From NCBI RefSeq assembly GCF_024700075.1, contig NZ_JAJONE010000001.1:434001-498000 (forward strand): a stretch of 64,000 nucleotides of DNA. The letters are read 5' to 3'. Shown piece after piece: positions 1 to 13,043 of the stretch (position 1 is the stretch's first letter; every line of letters begins with the position of its first letter). The notes below the pieces were generated by a model, which did not search any database, was not told where the DNA came from, and worked only from the letters and a program-made list of their open reading frames with translations. Position numbers and translations under genes: made by a program. The stretch comes from Hymenobacter sp. J193. Its GTDB lineage: Bacteria; Bacteroidota; Bacteroidia; Cytophagales; Hymenobacteraceae.

Positions 1-15
1 CACCACTTCACCATC

Positions 16-918
16 TCACAATTTCACCTCCGCCGGGTGCAGCCACTGGTACTGCGGGTCGCGGCGAAGCCAGGTAAGCTGGCGCTTAGCGTAGCGGCGG
101 GAGTTGCGCTTGAGCAGGCGCACGGCCTCGGCGTAATCGTATTGCCCCTCGAAGTAGCCGAACAGCTCCTGGTAGCCCACGGTCTGCAGGGCGTTGTGGT
201 GGCGGTACGGGTACAGGGCGCGGGCTTCGGCCTCCAGGCCCTGGCCTAACATCAGGTCCATGCGCTGGTCGATGCGCTGGTACAGCTCCTCCCGCTCCCG
301 GGTGAGGGCAATTTTTACTAGCCGAAACGGCCGGGGCTCCGCCGATCTGGTACCGTGAAACGAGCTGAACGGCTGCCCCGTTCCCCGGCAGATTTCCAGG
401 GCCCGCAGCACGCGCTGGTGGTTCTGCTGGTCGATGCGGGCGTGCGTAACGGGGTCGAGGCGGGCCAGCTCGGCTACCAGCGGAGTGAGGCCTTCGGTGG
501 CTAATTCCTCGTGCAGCTGCGCCCGCACCTCGGGCGCCACGGCTGGCAGCACATCAAATCCTTCCGTGACGGCCTGCAGATACAGGCCCGAGCCGCCTGT
601 CAGAATCACCACGGAATGGCGCGTGAATAAGTCAGCCAGCAAAGCCAGCGCGTCCTGCTCGAAGCGGCCGGCATTGTACTCCTCGGCAATGCTATGGGAG
701 TTGATGAAGTGGTGCGGTACGCCTTGCATTTCCGCGGGCGTGGGCTTGGCCGTGCCAATGGTTAACTCCCGGAAAAACTGCCGCGAGTCGGCCGACACGA
801 TTTCGGTACGAAGCTCCTGTGCCAGCCGCACGCATAGGTCGGTTTTGCCCACGGCAGTAGGCCCGGTGATGACCAGCAATGTTGGCTCGGCGGAGGAAAT
901 CAGGGAATGCAGCTGCAC
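16..918 (-). CDS. miaA: tRNA dimethylallyltransferase MiaA
   Basis: Transfers a dimethylallyl group to N6 of A37 in tRNAs that read codons starting with U. The 300-residue length is normal for the family. The P-loop GPTAVGKT lies at about residues 19-26, followed by the family's SADSRQFF and GTAKPT segments, the GGSGLYLQAV motif near residue 109, and a C-terminal RRYAKRQLTWLRRDP stretch typical of MiaA. The start is an ATG at 918. The glycosyltransferase gene ends only 19 bases upstream on the same strand, so the two are probably co-transcribed. No key motif is missing. Confidence 0.97.
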   Translation of the reverse strand: MQLHSLISSAEPTLLVITGPTAVGKTDLCVRLAQELRTEIVSADSRQFFRELTIGTAKPTPAEMQGVPHHFINSHSIAEEYNAGRFEQDALALLADLFTRHSVVILTGGSGLYLQAVTEGFDVLPAVAPEVRAQLHEELATEGLTPLVAELARLDPVTHARIDQQNHQRVLRALEICRGTGQPFSSFHGTRSAEPRPFRLVKIALTREREELYQRIDQRMDLMLGQGLEAEARALYPYRHHNALQTVGYQELFGYFEGQYDYAEAVRLLKRNSRRYAKRQLTWLRRDPQYQWLHPAEVKL

Positions 919-937
919 AGGTTATCGGAAAAACGAT

Positions 938-2092
938 TCAGGAAATAACAGCGGCCACTGTTGTGGCTGCGGGAGCACCCAGCGGCGCCAATGCGGCGAA
1001 CAGTGCCAGCAGCCGGGTTTCTTCGTGCTGCCAGCTCAGCTCCCGGCGGGCCTGGCGGCAGTTATGAGCCAGGGTCTGGTAGTGGGCCGCGTCGCCACCG
1101 GGCAGGAGGCGGTTGAGAGCCGCCGCCAGCGTGGCCGGCTCCAGGTCAGTTATCAGGTCGGCCACGTCGTACTGCTCATTGAGGGCGCGGTACTCGGGGA
1201 AGTCCACCACTACCTGGGGCACGCCGGCGTGCAGGTAGTCGAAGAATTTGTTGGCCAGGGAATAGTAATAGCTTAGCCCCAGGTTTTCGAGCAGCATCAC
1301 GCCCACCGTGGCCTGCCGGGTAAGCCGGCGCAGCTCGGCCGGCAGCACGTACCCGCGAAACGCCACCTGCCCGCTGGCGAGCAATCCTAGTCGCTCCGCC
1401 CGCGCCCGCAGCTCCTGCGACAGGTTGCCCTCCCCGCAGAGCACCAGCCGGCCACGAACCTGCGGCATAGCATCCAGCAGGGCTTCCAGTCCTCGACCTT
1501 CATTTAAGGCTCCCTGATATAGAATAAACGGGTTTTCAGGGGCAGAAACAGGGGCAATATCAGCCTCTTCGACGAGGCGGCTGATATTGCGGATAACTTC
1601 GAAAGGACGGTTGTAGCGCTGCTCAAACAGCCGGGCCAGCGCTGGCCCCACTGTATACGCCAGCCGCGCTCGGGGCACGATGAATGCCTCCACGCGGCGC
1701 CATACCCACTGCACGGCCGGGCGGCGCACCACTTCCGGCAACTCCGTAAACAACTCGTGGGCATCGTACACGAACGGCTGCCCGCCTAGCCGCGCCCGCA
1801 GCCACACGGGCAGGGCCGTATCCAGGTCGATGGCACACCAGGCGGCGGCCCGCTGCGTGAGCAGGTAGGCTAGCAGCCGCAGCGTAAACTCCAGGTAAAA
1901 CAGCTTGCCTTTGTGAAACCAGCAGCGCAGCCGGTGCTGGGCGTAAGGCTGCGGTGTGAGCGGCAACGACTGCGGCAGCTCCCGTCCCACCAGTAGCACG
2001 GCGTACCCGCGCTGCGCCAAAGAGCCGCAGATGCGCTGCATCCGCTGGTCGTAGTTCAGGTCGGTGGTGACGGTAAAAAGCAGGCGGGGCAT
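938..2092 (-). CDS. GT-B family glycosyltransferase (group 1/GT4-like)
   Basis: A 384-residue predicted cytoplasmic glycosyltransferase. The N-terminal half starts with a Rossmann-like MPRLLFTVTTDLNYDQRMQ segment and contains VYDAHELFTELPE, common in sugar transferases that act on surface polysaccharides. The C-terminal half has the donor-binding domain with ILYQGALNEGRGLE and the ANKFFDYLHAGVP loop where the nucleotide-sugar phosphate is bound. The specific sugar and acceptor cannot be deduced. It is divergent from the hybrid kinase at 2232 and precedes miaA by 19 bases. Confidence 0.85.
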   Translation of the reverse strand: MPRLLFTVTTDLNYDQRMQRICGSLAQRGYAVLLVGRELPQSLPLTPQPYAQHRLRCWFHKGKLFYLEFTLRLLAYLLTQRAAAWCAIDLDTALPVWLRARLGGQPFVYDAHELFTELPEVVRRPAVQWVWRRVEAFIVPRARLAYTVGPALARLFEQRYNRPFEVIRNISRLVEEADIAPVSAPENPFILYQGALNEGRGLEALLDAMPQVRGRLVLCGEGNLSQELRARAERLGLLASGQVAFRGYVLPAELRRLTRQATVGVMLLENLGLSYYYSLANKFFDYLHAGVPQVVVDFPEYRALNEQYDVADLITDLEPATLAAALNRLLPGGDAAHYQTLAHNCRQARRELSWQHEETRLLALFAALAPLGAPAATTVAAVIS

Positions 2093-2231
2093 GGCAAAGC
2101 AAAGCCCGATACCGGATTATTCGGCGGCCGCACACGGCGGATTCGGGATATTTCAGCAAATTTAAGCAGTCAACCTCTCCCGTGCGGGGGCTATTTTCCG
2201 CCGGGTGCTTCTTCTGTTCGCTTCTACCCGT

Positions 2232-6298
<4,067 letters not shown>

Positions 6299-6363
6299 CC
6301 CGTAGCATTACTTAAGCCATTCTCACTCTCCACTCCCCATCCCCTTTTATTCCTCTCTTTCTC

Positions 6364-6741
6364 ATGGCCGACGCTAAGACGATTCTGATTGCCGAAGACA
6401 GCTCCGTAATTCTGAATCTGACCAAGAAAATTCTGGAGCTTCAGAAATATAAAATCGTGTCCGCCAAAAACGGGGGCGAAGTAATGAAGCAGGTGGAAGC
6501 CCAGCCCATCGACTGCGTGCTGATGGACATCAACATTCCCGTGAAGGACGGCATGGAGTGCACCCGCGAAATCCGCCGCCACACCGACCCGCGCATTGCT
6601 GCTATTCCCGTTATTGCCATTACTGGCAACGCCAATAACTACTCCATGGAGCAGTTCCGCGAGGCCGGCGTGACGGACTATCTGCCCAAGCCTCTCGATT
6701 TCGACGCCCTTGTGCGCGTGGTGAAGCAGTACGTCGGATAA
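6364..6741 (+). CDS. Single-domain response regulator (CheY-like)
   Basis: A 125-residue stand-alone receiver domain. ILIAEDSSVILNL carries the acidic pocket, LMDINIPVKDG carries the acceptor Asp, and PKPLDF near the C terminus carries the conserved Lys. No output domain is present. It sits 65 bases downstream of the hybrid kinase on the same strand and is a natural candidate target for that kinase's phosphorelay, by position only. Start is the ATG at 6364. Confidence 0.93.
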   Translation: MADAKTILIAEDSSVILNLTKKILELQKYKIVSAKNGGEVMKQVEAQPIDCVLMDINIPVKDGMECTREIRRHTDPRIAAIPVIAITGNANNYSMEQFREAGVTDYLPKPLDFDALVRVVKQYVG

Positions 6742-6746
6742 TTTTT

Positions 6747-6858
6747 GGGACTTGGGGACTTGGGAGCTTAGGGACTTGGTTGACGTTCTACGAAACGTTG
6801 TTTTTCAGAATGTCAACCAAACCCTCAAGTCCCCAAGCCCCCAAGTCCCTAAGTCCCC
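6747..6858. repeat. Long imperfect inverted repeat between two genes
   Basis: The left arm consists of repeated GGGACTTGG-type words (about 6747-6780). The right arm is the complementary CCAAGTCCC-type words (about 6820-6858). An inner stem GTTGACGTTCT/AGAATGTCAAC surrounds a short loop. It could act as a terminator-like hairpin for the response regulator or be a mobile palindrome; it lacks a clean trailing T run. Confidence 0.6.
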
Positions 6859-6861
6859 TCT

Positions 6862-7629
6862 ATGCAGATAACCTTCCTCGGAACAGGCACATCGCAGGGC
6901 GTGCCCGTGATTGGGTGCCAGTGCGCCGTGTGCCGCTCCCTCGACTACCGCGACAAGCGGCTGCGGGTATCGGTGCATCTGCAGGTGCAAGGCAAAAGCA
7001 TTATCATCGACTCGGGCCCCGATTTCCGGCAGCAGGCCCTGCGCGAGTACATCCAGCACCTCGACGCGCTGGTGTTCACCCACGAACACAAAGACCATAC
7101 CGCCGGCCTCGACGATATCCGGGCCTACAACTTCCGCCAGCAGCAGGACATGCCCGTGTACGCCGAGCCCCGGGTGCTGGAGCAACTGAAGCAGGAGTAC
7201 GCCTATATCTTTGCCGAGCACCGCTACCCCGGCATCCCGCAGGTGCAGTTGCACCCGATCCTGAGCGATACGGAAACGTTTCTGGTGGAAGGTGTGCCAT
7301 TTGAGCCCATCCGGGCCCTGCACTACAAGCTGCCGGTGCTGGGTTTTCGCGTTGGCAATTTCACCTACGTCACGGATGCCAACCACCTTTCCCCGGCGGC
7401 GCTGGAACAGATGCGCGGCTCAGAGGTGATTGTACTCAACGCCCTGCGCCACGAAAAGCACATTTCGCACTTCACCCTGCAGGAAGCCGTGGACATCCTC
7501 ACAGACCTGGCCCCTAAGCGGGCCTACCTTACCCACATCAGCCACCAGCTGGGCCGCCACCGGGAAGTCGAAGCTACTCTGCCTTCGTTTATCCGGCTGG
7601 CATACGATGGGCTGCGGGTGGATTTGTGA
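6862..7629 (+). CDS. MBL-fold metallohydrolase (PhnP-like)
   Basis: A 255-residue metallo-beta-lactamase-fold enzyme of the PhnP/RNase Z-like branch. It begins MQITFLGTGTSQGVPVIGC, with CxCxxC-type cysteines (GCQCAVC) typical of PhnP-like proteins. The metal motif is THEHKDHTAG near residue 74, followed by YVTDANH and the late THISHQLGRH histidines. PhnP itself is a cyclic phosphodiesterase, but most bacteroidete homologues have no assigned substrate, so only the fold and a phosphodiesterase-like activity are supported. The gene is preceded by the inverted repeat at 6747-6858. Confidence 0.85.
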   Translation: MQITFLGTGTSQGVPVIGCQCAVCRSLDYRDKRLRVSVHLQVQGKSIIIDSGPDFRQQALREYIQHLDALVFTHEHKDHTAGLDDIRAYNFRQQQDMPVYAEPRVLEQLKQEYAYIFAEHRYPGIPQVQLHPILSDTETFLVEGVPFEPIRALHYKLPVLGFRVGNFTYVTDANHLSPAALEQMRGSEVIVLNALRHEKHISHFTLQEAVDILTDLAPKRAYLTHISHQLGRHREVEATLPSFIRLAYDGLRVDL

Positions 7630-7732
7630 AGGTAGATGACCGCAGAACTATAGCATAGCTAATGCACTGCGGCTCGGCCACTCTTAGAGCCGAATAAGAT
7701 TTTGCTCTGCTAGACGTTAGGAGAGAAAAGCT

Positions 7733-8260
7733 ATGGTTGATAAACCAGTGTACCTCATCATCAGCCTGCTCGGTTGTGCCTTCCAAAGTGTGGCACAACG
7801 CACTACCGATGGAGTGTATACCAGTCCGGGCTCACCGCTGATTGTTCATCGGCCGGTTACGCCGTATAGATCCAACAGTACGCCAAGGCCGCCGCTATTA
7901 TTTCCGCGCTATTGGAATCTGGCCGATTCCGTCAACCGGCTTGTTGAGTACCAAAGATTTCTGCAGACAGTGGCTGGACGCGTACAAGTGCCGCCCACTT
8001 TCTTGCGGCAGAATTTCAAAACCTATGAATCCTTGGCCTCTTCCGCTCGGTTCGTATTCCAACTCATAATCAAACCTGATGGCACCCTGGCCGCTACGCT
8101 CGTAAGCAGGGAGTTTAGCAAGGATGGGAATGAGTATTCCGCTGAATCCGTCAGCTTGCTGGAGCAGTCAGCCATTCGAACATTCGGCACGTTGCGTTTC
8201 GCGCCGGCGGCTGCCCAGGACACCTTGGTTCTTCCTATAACCTTCGGTCTATCCCGCTAA
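7733..8260 (+). CDS. Secreted protein with TonB-C-like C-terminal domain
   Basis: A 175-residue protein with a signal peptide (hydrophobic LIISLLGCAF, likely cut near SVAQ). It has a proline-rich spacer and a C-terminal segment, ARFVFQLIIKPDG followed by SAIRTFGTLRFAPAAAQD, that resembles the TonB C-terminal/energy-transducer fold found alone in many Bacteroidota periplasmic proteins. No transmembrane TonB anchor remains, so it is not a canonical TonB. A purine-rich GGAGAG lies just upstream of the ATG. Function unknown. Confidence 0.65.
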   Translation: MVDKPVYLIISLLGCAFQSVAQRTTDGVYTSPGSPLIVHRPVTPYRSNSTPRPPLLFPRYWNLADSVNRLVEYQRFLQTVAGRVQVPPTFLRQNFKTYESLASSARFVFQLIIKPDGTLAATLVSREFSKDGNEYSAESVSLLEQSAIRTFGTLRFAPAAAQDTLVLPITFGLSR

Positions 8261-8296
8261 AAGCCGCTGGCTTTCCTCTTTCGTCCCTCATTCCCC

Positions 8297-9892
8297 ATGC
8301 ACATCAACTACTATTTCTTGCGGCAACTGGCCCCGGCCCTTACCCGGCAGCTGGCGGGCTACACCGTGGCCACGTGCTTTTCGCAGGACAAGGATGAGCT
8401 GGTGATTGGCCTGACCAACGGCACGGCGGAGTATTGGCTGAAGCTGCACCTGGCCGCGGCCGGCGCCCTGCTCGCCCTGCCCGAAACCTTTCACCGCGCC
8501 CGCCAGAACTCCGTGGATCTGCTGCCCGGCCTGCTGGGGCGGCGCCTGGACTCTGTGCAGGCCTGGCCGCACGACCGGGTGCTGCAACTCAACTTCCGGG
8601 GTGGGGCCACGCTGCTGCTGAAGCTGTACAGCACCCGCCCCAACGCCGTTTTTCGCCCTGCGTTCGATTCCCCGGCCGAGCTGTTCCACCAGCGCTACGC
8701 CGCCGATGCGGAGCTGCTGCCCCGCTCGCCGGAAAGAACCCAGCCGGTAGCTCCCGCAACGGAGACACCCCAGGAAAGCCCACCGCAGAATCCGCTTAAG
8801 GCCTACCCCAGCCTCGGCGACCTGCCGCCCCTGTTTCTGCGGGCCCACGGCTACGAGGCCGCGCCGCTCCCCGAAAAGTGGCGGCTGGTGCGCGACGTGG
8901 TGCAGCAGTTGGAGAAGCCCACCGCTTTCTACATCGTGCGGGTTGAGGGCCGCACGCGGCTTAGCCTGCTGCCCGTGGGCGAGGTGGAAGCCACGCTGCC
9001 CGCCACCGACCCTGTGGCGGCCTTACGACGCTTTGTGCCGCTGCTACAGGGCCGCCGGGCCTACGAAGCCGAGTTGCGCCAGGTGCGCCAGCAGCTGGAA
9101 AAGCGCGCCGAGGAAGCCAGCACCAGTGCCGGCCACGCCCGCCGCCGCCTGCACTCCCTGGAGCACGAGGCCGGCTACCGCCACACCGCCGACCTGATTA
9201 TGGCCCACCTGCACCAGATTGCGCCCGGCGCCGCGGAGGTAGAGGTGGAAGATTACCTGACCGGTGAGGCACGCACCATCAAGCTCAAAACCACCGAAAC
9301 GCCCCAGCGCACCGCCCAAAACCTCTACCGCAAAGCCAAAAATCAGCAGCTGGAAACCCGTCAGCTTCGGGAGCGGGCCGAGCGCCGCGAAGCCGAAGCC
9401 TTTGCGGCCCTGGAACGCCTGGAGGAGTTGGCGGCCCTCCCGCCCGATGAGCTGCGTACCCTACGAGCCTGGCGCAAACAGCACGGCCTCGATGCCGCTA
9501 AGGCCACCAAAGCGGCGGCCCAGGAGTTGCCTTTCAAGGTATTTGAGGACAGCGGCTTCACTATCCTCGTCGGTCGCAACGCCCAGAACAACGACCTGCT
9601 CACCCAGCGCTATGCCCATAAGGACGACCTCTGGCTGCACGCCAAGGATGTCACCGGCTCCCACGTCGTGATTCGGCAGCGGCCGGGCCACCCGGTGCCG
9701 GAGCCCGTGCAGGAGCGCGCCGCCCAGCTGGCCGCCTGGTACTCGCGCCGCAAAAACGACTCGCTCTGCCCCGTCACTATCACGCCCAAGAAGTTTGTGC
9801 GCAAGCCCAAAGGCGCAGTAGCCGGCTCGGTGGCGGTGGAGCGGGAAAAGGTGCTGCTGGTAGTACCCGCCAACCCCTTCGAGCGAGAGTAG
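8297..9892 (+). CDS. rqcH: NFACT family ribosome-quality-control protein (RqcH/Rqc2-like)
   Basis: A 531-residue NFACT protein. The N-terminal NFACT-N region (about 1-270) includes HLAAAGALLALPE. A charged coiled-coil segment follows (about 255-390), then the NFACT-R RNA-binding domain (DUF814) with RYAHKDDLWLHAKDVTGSH (about 435-455) and the terminal KKFVRKPKGA. In other bacteria RqcH binds obstructed 50S subunits and recruits tRNA-Ala to add C-terminal tails. Bacteroidota members are shorter than Bacillus RqcH, so conservation of tailing is inference. A bidirectional terminator hairpin follows. Confidence 0.85.
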   Translation: MHINYYFLRQLAPALTRQLAGYTVATCFSQDKDELVIGLTNGTAEYWLKLHLAAAGALLALPETFHRARQNSVDLLPGLLGRRLDSVQAWPHDRVLQLNFRGGATLLLKLYSTRPNAVFRPAFDSPAELFHQRYAADAELLPRSPERTQPVAPATETPQESPPQNPLKAYPSLGDLPPLFLRAHGYEAAPLPEKWRLVRDVVQQLEKPTAFYIVRVEGRTRLSLLPVGEVEATLPATDPVAALRRFVPLLQGRRAYEAELRQVRQQLEKRAEEASTSAGHARRRLHSLEHEAGYRHTADLIMAHLHQIAPGAAEVEVEDYLTGEARTIKLKTTETPQRTAQNLYRKAKNQQLETRQLRERAERREAEAFAALERLEELAALPPDELRTLRAWRKQHGLDAAKATKAAAQELPFKVFEDSGFTILVGRNAQNNDLLTQRYAHKDDLWLHAKDVTGSHVVIRQRPGHPVPEPVQERAAQLAAWYSRRKNDSLCPVTITPKKFVRKPKGAVAGSVAVEREKVLLVVPANPFERE

Positions 9893-9932
9893 ACGCTGAG
9901 GCAGGTCTGACAGGTTTTATACACGCCGCGAG

Positions 9933-10025
9933 GTAGGGTGCGGGGCTTGCCCCCGCCCGCCGGGGAACGATAGATACCTTAGCAGCTCAACGATGGGCGG
10001 GGGCTCGTCCCCGCCCCCACTATGT
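9933..10025. repeat. GC-rich palindromic repeats (GGGGCTTGCCCCCGCCC family)
   Basis: Two facing copies of a short GC-rich word, GCGGGGCTTGCCCCCGCCC (near 9940) and its inverted form (near 9995). Similar words occur at 17500-17525 and 23515-23545, so this is an interspersed family. No coding sense. Confidence 0.55.
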
Positions 10026-10058
10026 TTCTTGCCTCTCTTCGGAACGGGACTAAAACAA

Positions 10059-10093
10059 CACGACCCGCTTCGGCGAGGCCAGAGCGGGTCGTG
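10059..10093. terminator. Bidirectional terminator between rqcH and tRNA-Leu
   Basis: Perfect 12-bp stem, ACACGACCCGCT paired with AGCGGGTCGTGT, with A-rich sequence on the left and T-rich sequence on the right. It can terminate the convergent rqcH (+) and tRNA-Leu (-) transcripts. Confidence 0.75.
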
Positions 10094-10105
10094 TTTGAAT
10101 TTGCG

Positions 10106-10187
10106 TGCGCGCGGGGAGATTCGAACTCCCACACCCGAAGGCACCACCCCCTCAAGATGGCGTGTCTACCAGTTTCACCACGTGCGC
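10106..10187 (-). tRNA. tRNA-Leu (anticodon GAG)
   Basis: Read on the minus strand it folds as a class II tRNA. The acceptor strands GCGCACG and CGCGCGC form six pairs with one A-C mismatch; the D arm is GTGAAACTGGTAGACAC. The anticodon stem CCATC/GGTGG closes the loop TTGAGGG with anticodon GAG. The long variable arm is GTGCCTTCGGGTGTG-like, the T arm is GGGAG-TTCGAAT-CTCCC, and the discriminator is A. CCA is not encoded. Unlike the structures at 27.3-28.7 kb it has normal 5'-to-3' order. Confidence 0.93.
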
Positions 10188-10566
10188 AAAAAAGAAGGCG
10201 AAATCGGCAAGCAGGACAGAAACCTATGTTTCCGGCTTCGGTGAGGCGGCGAAGCGAGGGCAAAAGTAGGCACTGAGGCACACCAGTGCAAGCCTGAACC
10301 TTATTTTTTTGGCTTTACGCACGCGTTGGCGGCCCCGTCACCGACCCTTGCGGCTCATTCTCAGCTATAAGCCCACACGCTTTTTTTTGTGTGAGGCCGG
10401 TACTCCGGCATTCTGGTGCCCGGCGGCCGCCGCTACCCTCCTTCCACCCTGACTTCATAAGCGTCTTTCAACAAATTCTCTCACGCTGAAATCCATCCAA
10501 CCCAAAAAGCAAATAGCCCGACCATCCGGCCGGGCTGTTTGATATATTTACGGTACAAAGCCGTGC
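10188..10566. other. Intergenic region with dps terminator
   Basis: No open frame with coding character. It contains a T-rich stretch, a GC-rich stretch and, at 10515-10538, the stem AGCCCG/CGGGCT. On the minus strand this stem follows the end of dps and is trailed by a T-rich tract, so it is a likely terminator for dps. Confidence 0.6.
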
Positions 10567-11215
10567 TTACGACCGGGCCAGCGGGGTATCTACCACGTGC
10601 TCCGACACGAACCACACCTGCAGTTCGTTGGTGCGCAGCACGTTGCTTACCACCAGGTCATTGGTGCCGTCGTCGCCGGACTCATCGGCTTTTTCGGCGT
10701 ATTCGTGGCAGTTTTTGAGGATGATCTGGTGAGCTTCCAGCAGGCGCGACACCTGCACGGGCGCTTCTTCCCGGTCTTTGGGGGGGACGGGGGATGCTCG
10801 TTAGCTCGGCCACATCGGCGGCCATGGCTACGGCTACCCCACCCAGGATCTGGATCCGCTCGGCAATCATGTCCACCAGGGCGTCCTGCTCCTCGTAGTG
10901 CTTGTCGTAGAGCAGGTGCAGCTGGTAGAACGTGGGGCCTACCACCTGCCAGTGGTGCTTTTTGTACATGTCGCGGATGGAGCAGGTATCGGCCAGCAGC
11001 TGGTTGAGCATGTTCACGCTTTCCTGGCGGGTTTCGGCATCAAGGCCGATGGGCAGGCGCTGCGACACGGTGCCGTACTTCTGTAGGGGCGCCGGGGCGT
11101 TGAACTGCTGGTTCAGGATGGGTTGCACGCTGGGCGCGGCAGCGCGGCCATTGGAGGCTGCGGCGGCTTTTTGCTGAGCGGCCGGCTTTTTGGGAGCAGT
11201 GGTTTTGGTTGCCAT
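10567..11215 (-). CDS. dps: Dps-family DNA-binding ferritin-like protein (frameshifted)
   Basis: Miniature ferritin that stores iron and shields DNA. After a Lys/Ala-rich N-terminal tail (ATKTTAPKKPAAQQK), the Dps signature is clear: KKHHWQVVGPTFYQLH, then DALVDMIAERIQILGG, the di-iron ligands of the inter-subunit site. The C-terminal half (QVSRLLEAHQIILKNCHEYAEKA...) is in another frame. The switch falls in a seven-base G run at about 10780-10786 (C7 in the sense strand). Removing one base gives IPRPPKDREEAPVQVSR and a 215-residue protein of normal fold. Start chosen at the ATG 11215, after which the tail reads as coding. The terminator is at 10515-10538. Confidence 0.88.
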
Positions 11216-11340
11216 GATGGGATTCGGAGTGAGACGGGCGCGCTGCCTATTCAACAGGAGCGGCCGGGCTTTTCTTACGCAGCCTGCTCCCTGGGGTTGA
11301 GGAAAACCCGTTACTTTCCTTTTTCAAAGATTTACTTGCC

Positions 11341-12043
11341 ATGCAGCACCAGCACCCCCCACCCCGAGGAGCACCTCACCAGCTCGGTCATGCTCCAGGA
11401 TATCGTCATCGGCCTGTCCGACGGCCTTACCGTGCCCTTTGCGCTGGCGGCCGGCCTGAGCGGAGCCGTGGATTCGTCGGCGCTGGTGATTACGGCCGGG
11501 CTGGCCGAGATTGTGGCCGGCTCCATTGCCATGGGGCTGGGCGGCTACCTGGCCGGACGCACCGAGGTGGAGCACTACCAGGCCGAGCTAGCCCGCGAAT
11601 ACCGCGAAGTGGCCGAGGTGCCCCACGTGGAGCGCGCCGAGGTAGACGAGCTGCTGGCCGAAATGGGCCTCTCACCCTCCACCCGCGCCCAGGCGGTGCA
11701 GGAGCTCACCGCCGACCCCGACCAGTGGGTGCGCTTTATGATGAAGTACGAGCTGGGGCTGGAAAAGCCCGATCCTCAGCAGGCCCGCAAAAGTGCCCTC
11801 ACCATTGGGCTGGCCTATGCCCTGGGCGGCCTGGTACCCCTATCGGCTTACTTCTTCACGGCCACGCCCCGGGAGGGGCTGCTGTGGTCGGCGGTGATTA
11901 CGCTGCTCTGTCTGCTGGTATTTGGCTTTCTCAAAAGCCGCCTCATTGGTCAGCCGCCGGTGCTGGGCGCCCTGCGCATGGCCGGCATCGGAGCCCTGGC
12001 CGCCGGCGCCGCCTTCCTCGTCGCCCGCTGGATAGGCGGCTGA
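11341..12043 (+). CDS. VIT1/CCC1-family metal transporter (frameshifted near start)
   Basis: Predicted inner-membrane iron/manganese transporter of about 233 residues. The hallmark DIVIGLSDGLTVPFALAAGL segment is followed by GLAEIVAGSIAMGLGGYLA, a cytoplasmic AELAREYREVAEVPH loop and three C-terminal membrane helices, as in the vacuolar iron transporter family. The only in-family start, ATG 11341 reading MQHQH, is one base out of phase. A C6 run at 11354-11359 separates it from HPEEHLTSSV. With five C the N terminus matches the family. An internal ATG at 11390 is possible but would drop the conserved EEH motif. It is divergent from dps, another iron-handling gene. Confidence 0.85.
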
Positions 12044-12100
12044 TGGGCTAATGTGGGTTGAATGTGCTAATGTGGGGGCGCTTCGCTAATGTGAGAAATG

Positions 12101-12328
12101 TGTCATTGCGAGCGGAGCGAAGCAATCCGTCCTGGGCAACACCAGACCCGTTTTTCTACCACAAAGCTCCTGACGCCAGCGCAGACGACAGAGGCTTGTC
12201 ACGTCTCGGGGCTGAGCACGTTGCTCAGGACGGATTGCTTCGGCTCCGCCTCGCAATGACAGCGTAACCACATTTCAGGGCTTTCTACGCTGCTCAGGAC
12301 GGATTGCTTCGCTCCGCTCGCAATGACA
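12101..12328. repeat. Interspersed palindromic element, three related copies
   Basis: The left copy TGTCATTGCGAGCGGAGCGA (12101 on) is inverted at 12297-12328, and a third copy lies at about 12229-12262. The outer flanks also repeat AATGTG words in opposite orientations, suggesting one composite palindromic element. A relative is at 41655-41695. The rest of 12044-12377 holds no gene. Confidence 0.7.
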
Positions 12329-12377
12329 CATTTCCCACATTTCCCACCTTACCCACATTCAACCCACATTACATAAA

Positions 12378-12911
12378 ATGGCTTTCCCTTTCTTTGGCGA
12401 CGACAAATCGAAAATTGCGCAGCTGCTGGCTACCCTGCCCCAAACCGGCCGCGTGGAGTGGATTGGCCTGCGCCCGGCCCGGCGCGCGCCCCTGCAGAGC
12501 GTGGCCGAGGCCACCGTGGAAACCGACCGCCACTTGCTGGGCGACCATGCCCGTCCCAAGCCCGGGGGCAAGCGGCAGATTACCCTTATCCAGCACGAGC
12601 ACCTGGCGGCCGTAGCCGGCTATCTGGGTTTGCCCGAGCCTGTGGAGCCCGGCCGCCTGCGCCGCAACCTGGTGGTGAGCGGGCTGAATTTGCTGGCCCT
12701 CAAAAACCGCCGCATCCGGCTGGGCGAGGAAGTGGTGCTGGAAATTACGGGCGAGTGCCACCCCTGCTCCCGCATGGAGGAGGAGCTGGGCCCCGGTGGC
12801 TACAACGCCATGCGCGGGCACGGTGGCCTCACGGCCCGCATTGTGCAGGGCGGCACCCTGCGCGTGGGCGACGCGGTGCGGGTGGTGGAGATGGGCGAGC
12901 CAAACGCCTGA
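12378..12911 (+). CDS. MOSC domain-containing protein
   Basis: A 177-residue stand-alone MOSC domain (molybdenum cofactor sulfurase C-terminal). Visible landmarks are the N-terminal VEWIGLRPARRAP, GKRQITLIQHEH, the LRRNLVVSGLNLLALKNR core and GECHPCSRMEEELG, which carries the conserved cysteine region proposed to handle sulfur. YiiM/YuaD-type proteins of this kind detoxify N-hydroxylated bases or transfer sulfur; the substrate here is not known. ATG at 12378. Confidence 0.88.
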   Translation: MAFPFFGDDKSKIAQLLATLPQTGRVEWIGLRPARRAPLQSVAEATVETDRHLLGDHARPKPGGKRQITLIQHEHLAAVAGYLGLPEPVEPGRLRRNLVVSGLNLLALKNRRIRLGEEVVLEITGECHPCSRMEEELGPGGYNAMRGHGGLTARIVQGGTLRVGDAVRVVEMGEPNA

Positions 12912-13043
12912 ACGGGAATACCGCCCCGGGTAACCGCCCGAAAACAGTTCCGGCCTCTGCGTCCGGGAGTTGGGGGCGGCGCGCTGAGTTAGCCGCCCCG
13001 CCCGCGTTTTTTCCCCTGTCCCGGCTCCGTATCTTGCCGGTCT

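Noticed and set aside
10567..11215. Programmed frameshift in dps
   Set aside because: The C7 run is slippery, but no stimulatory structure was seen and several other genes in the window show the same kind of homopolymer break, so an error is more likely.
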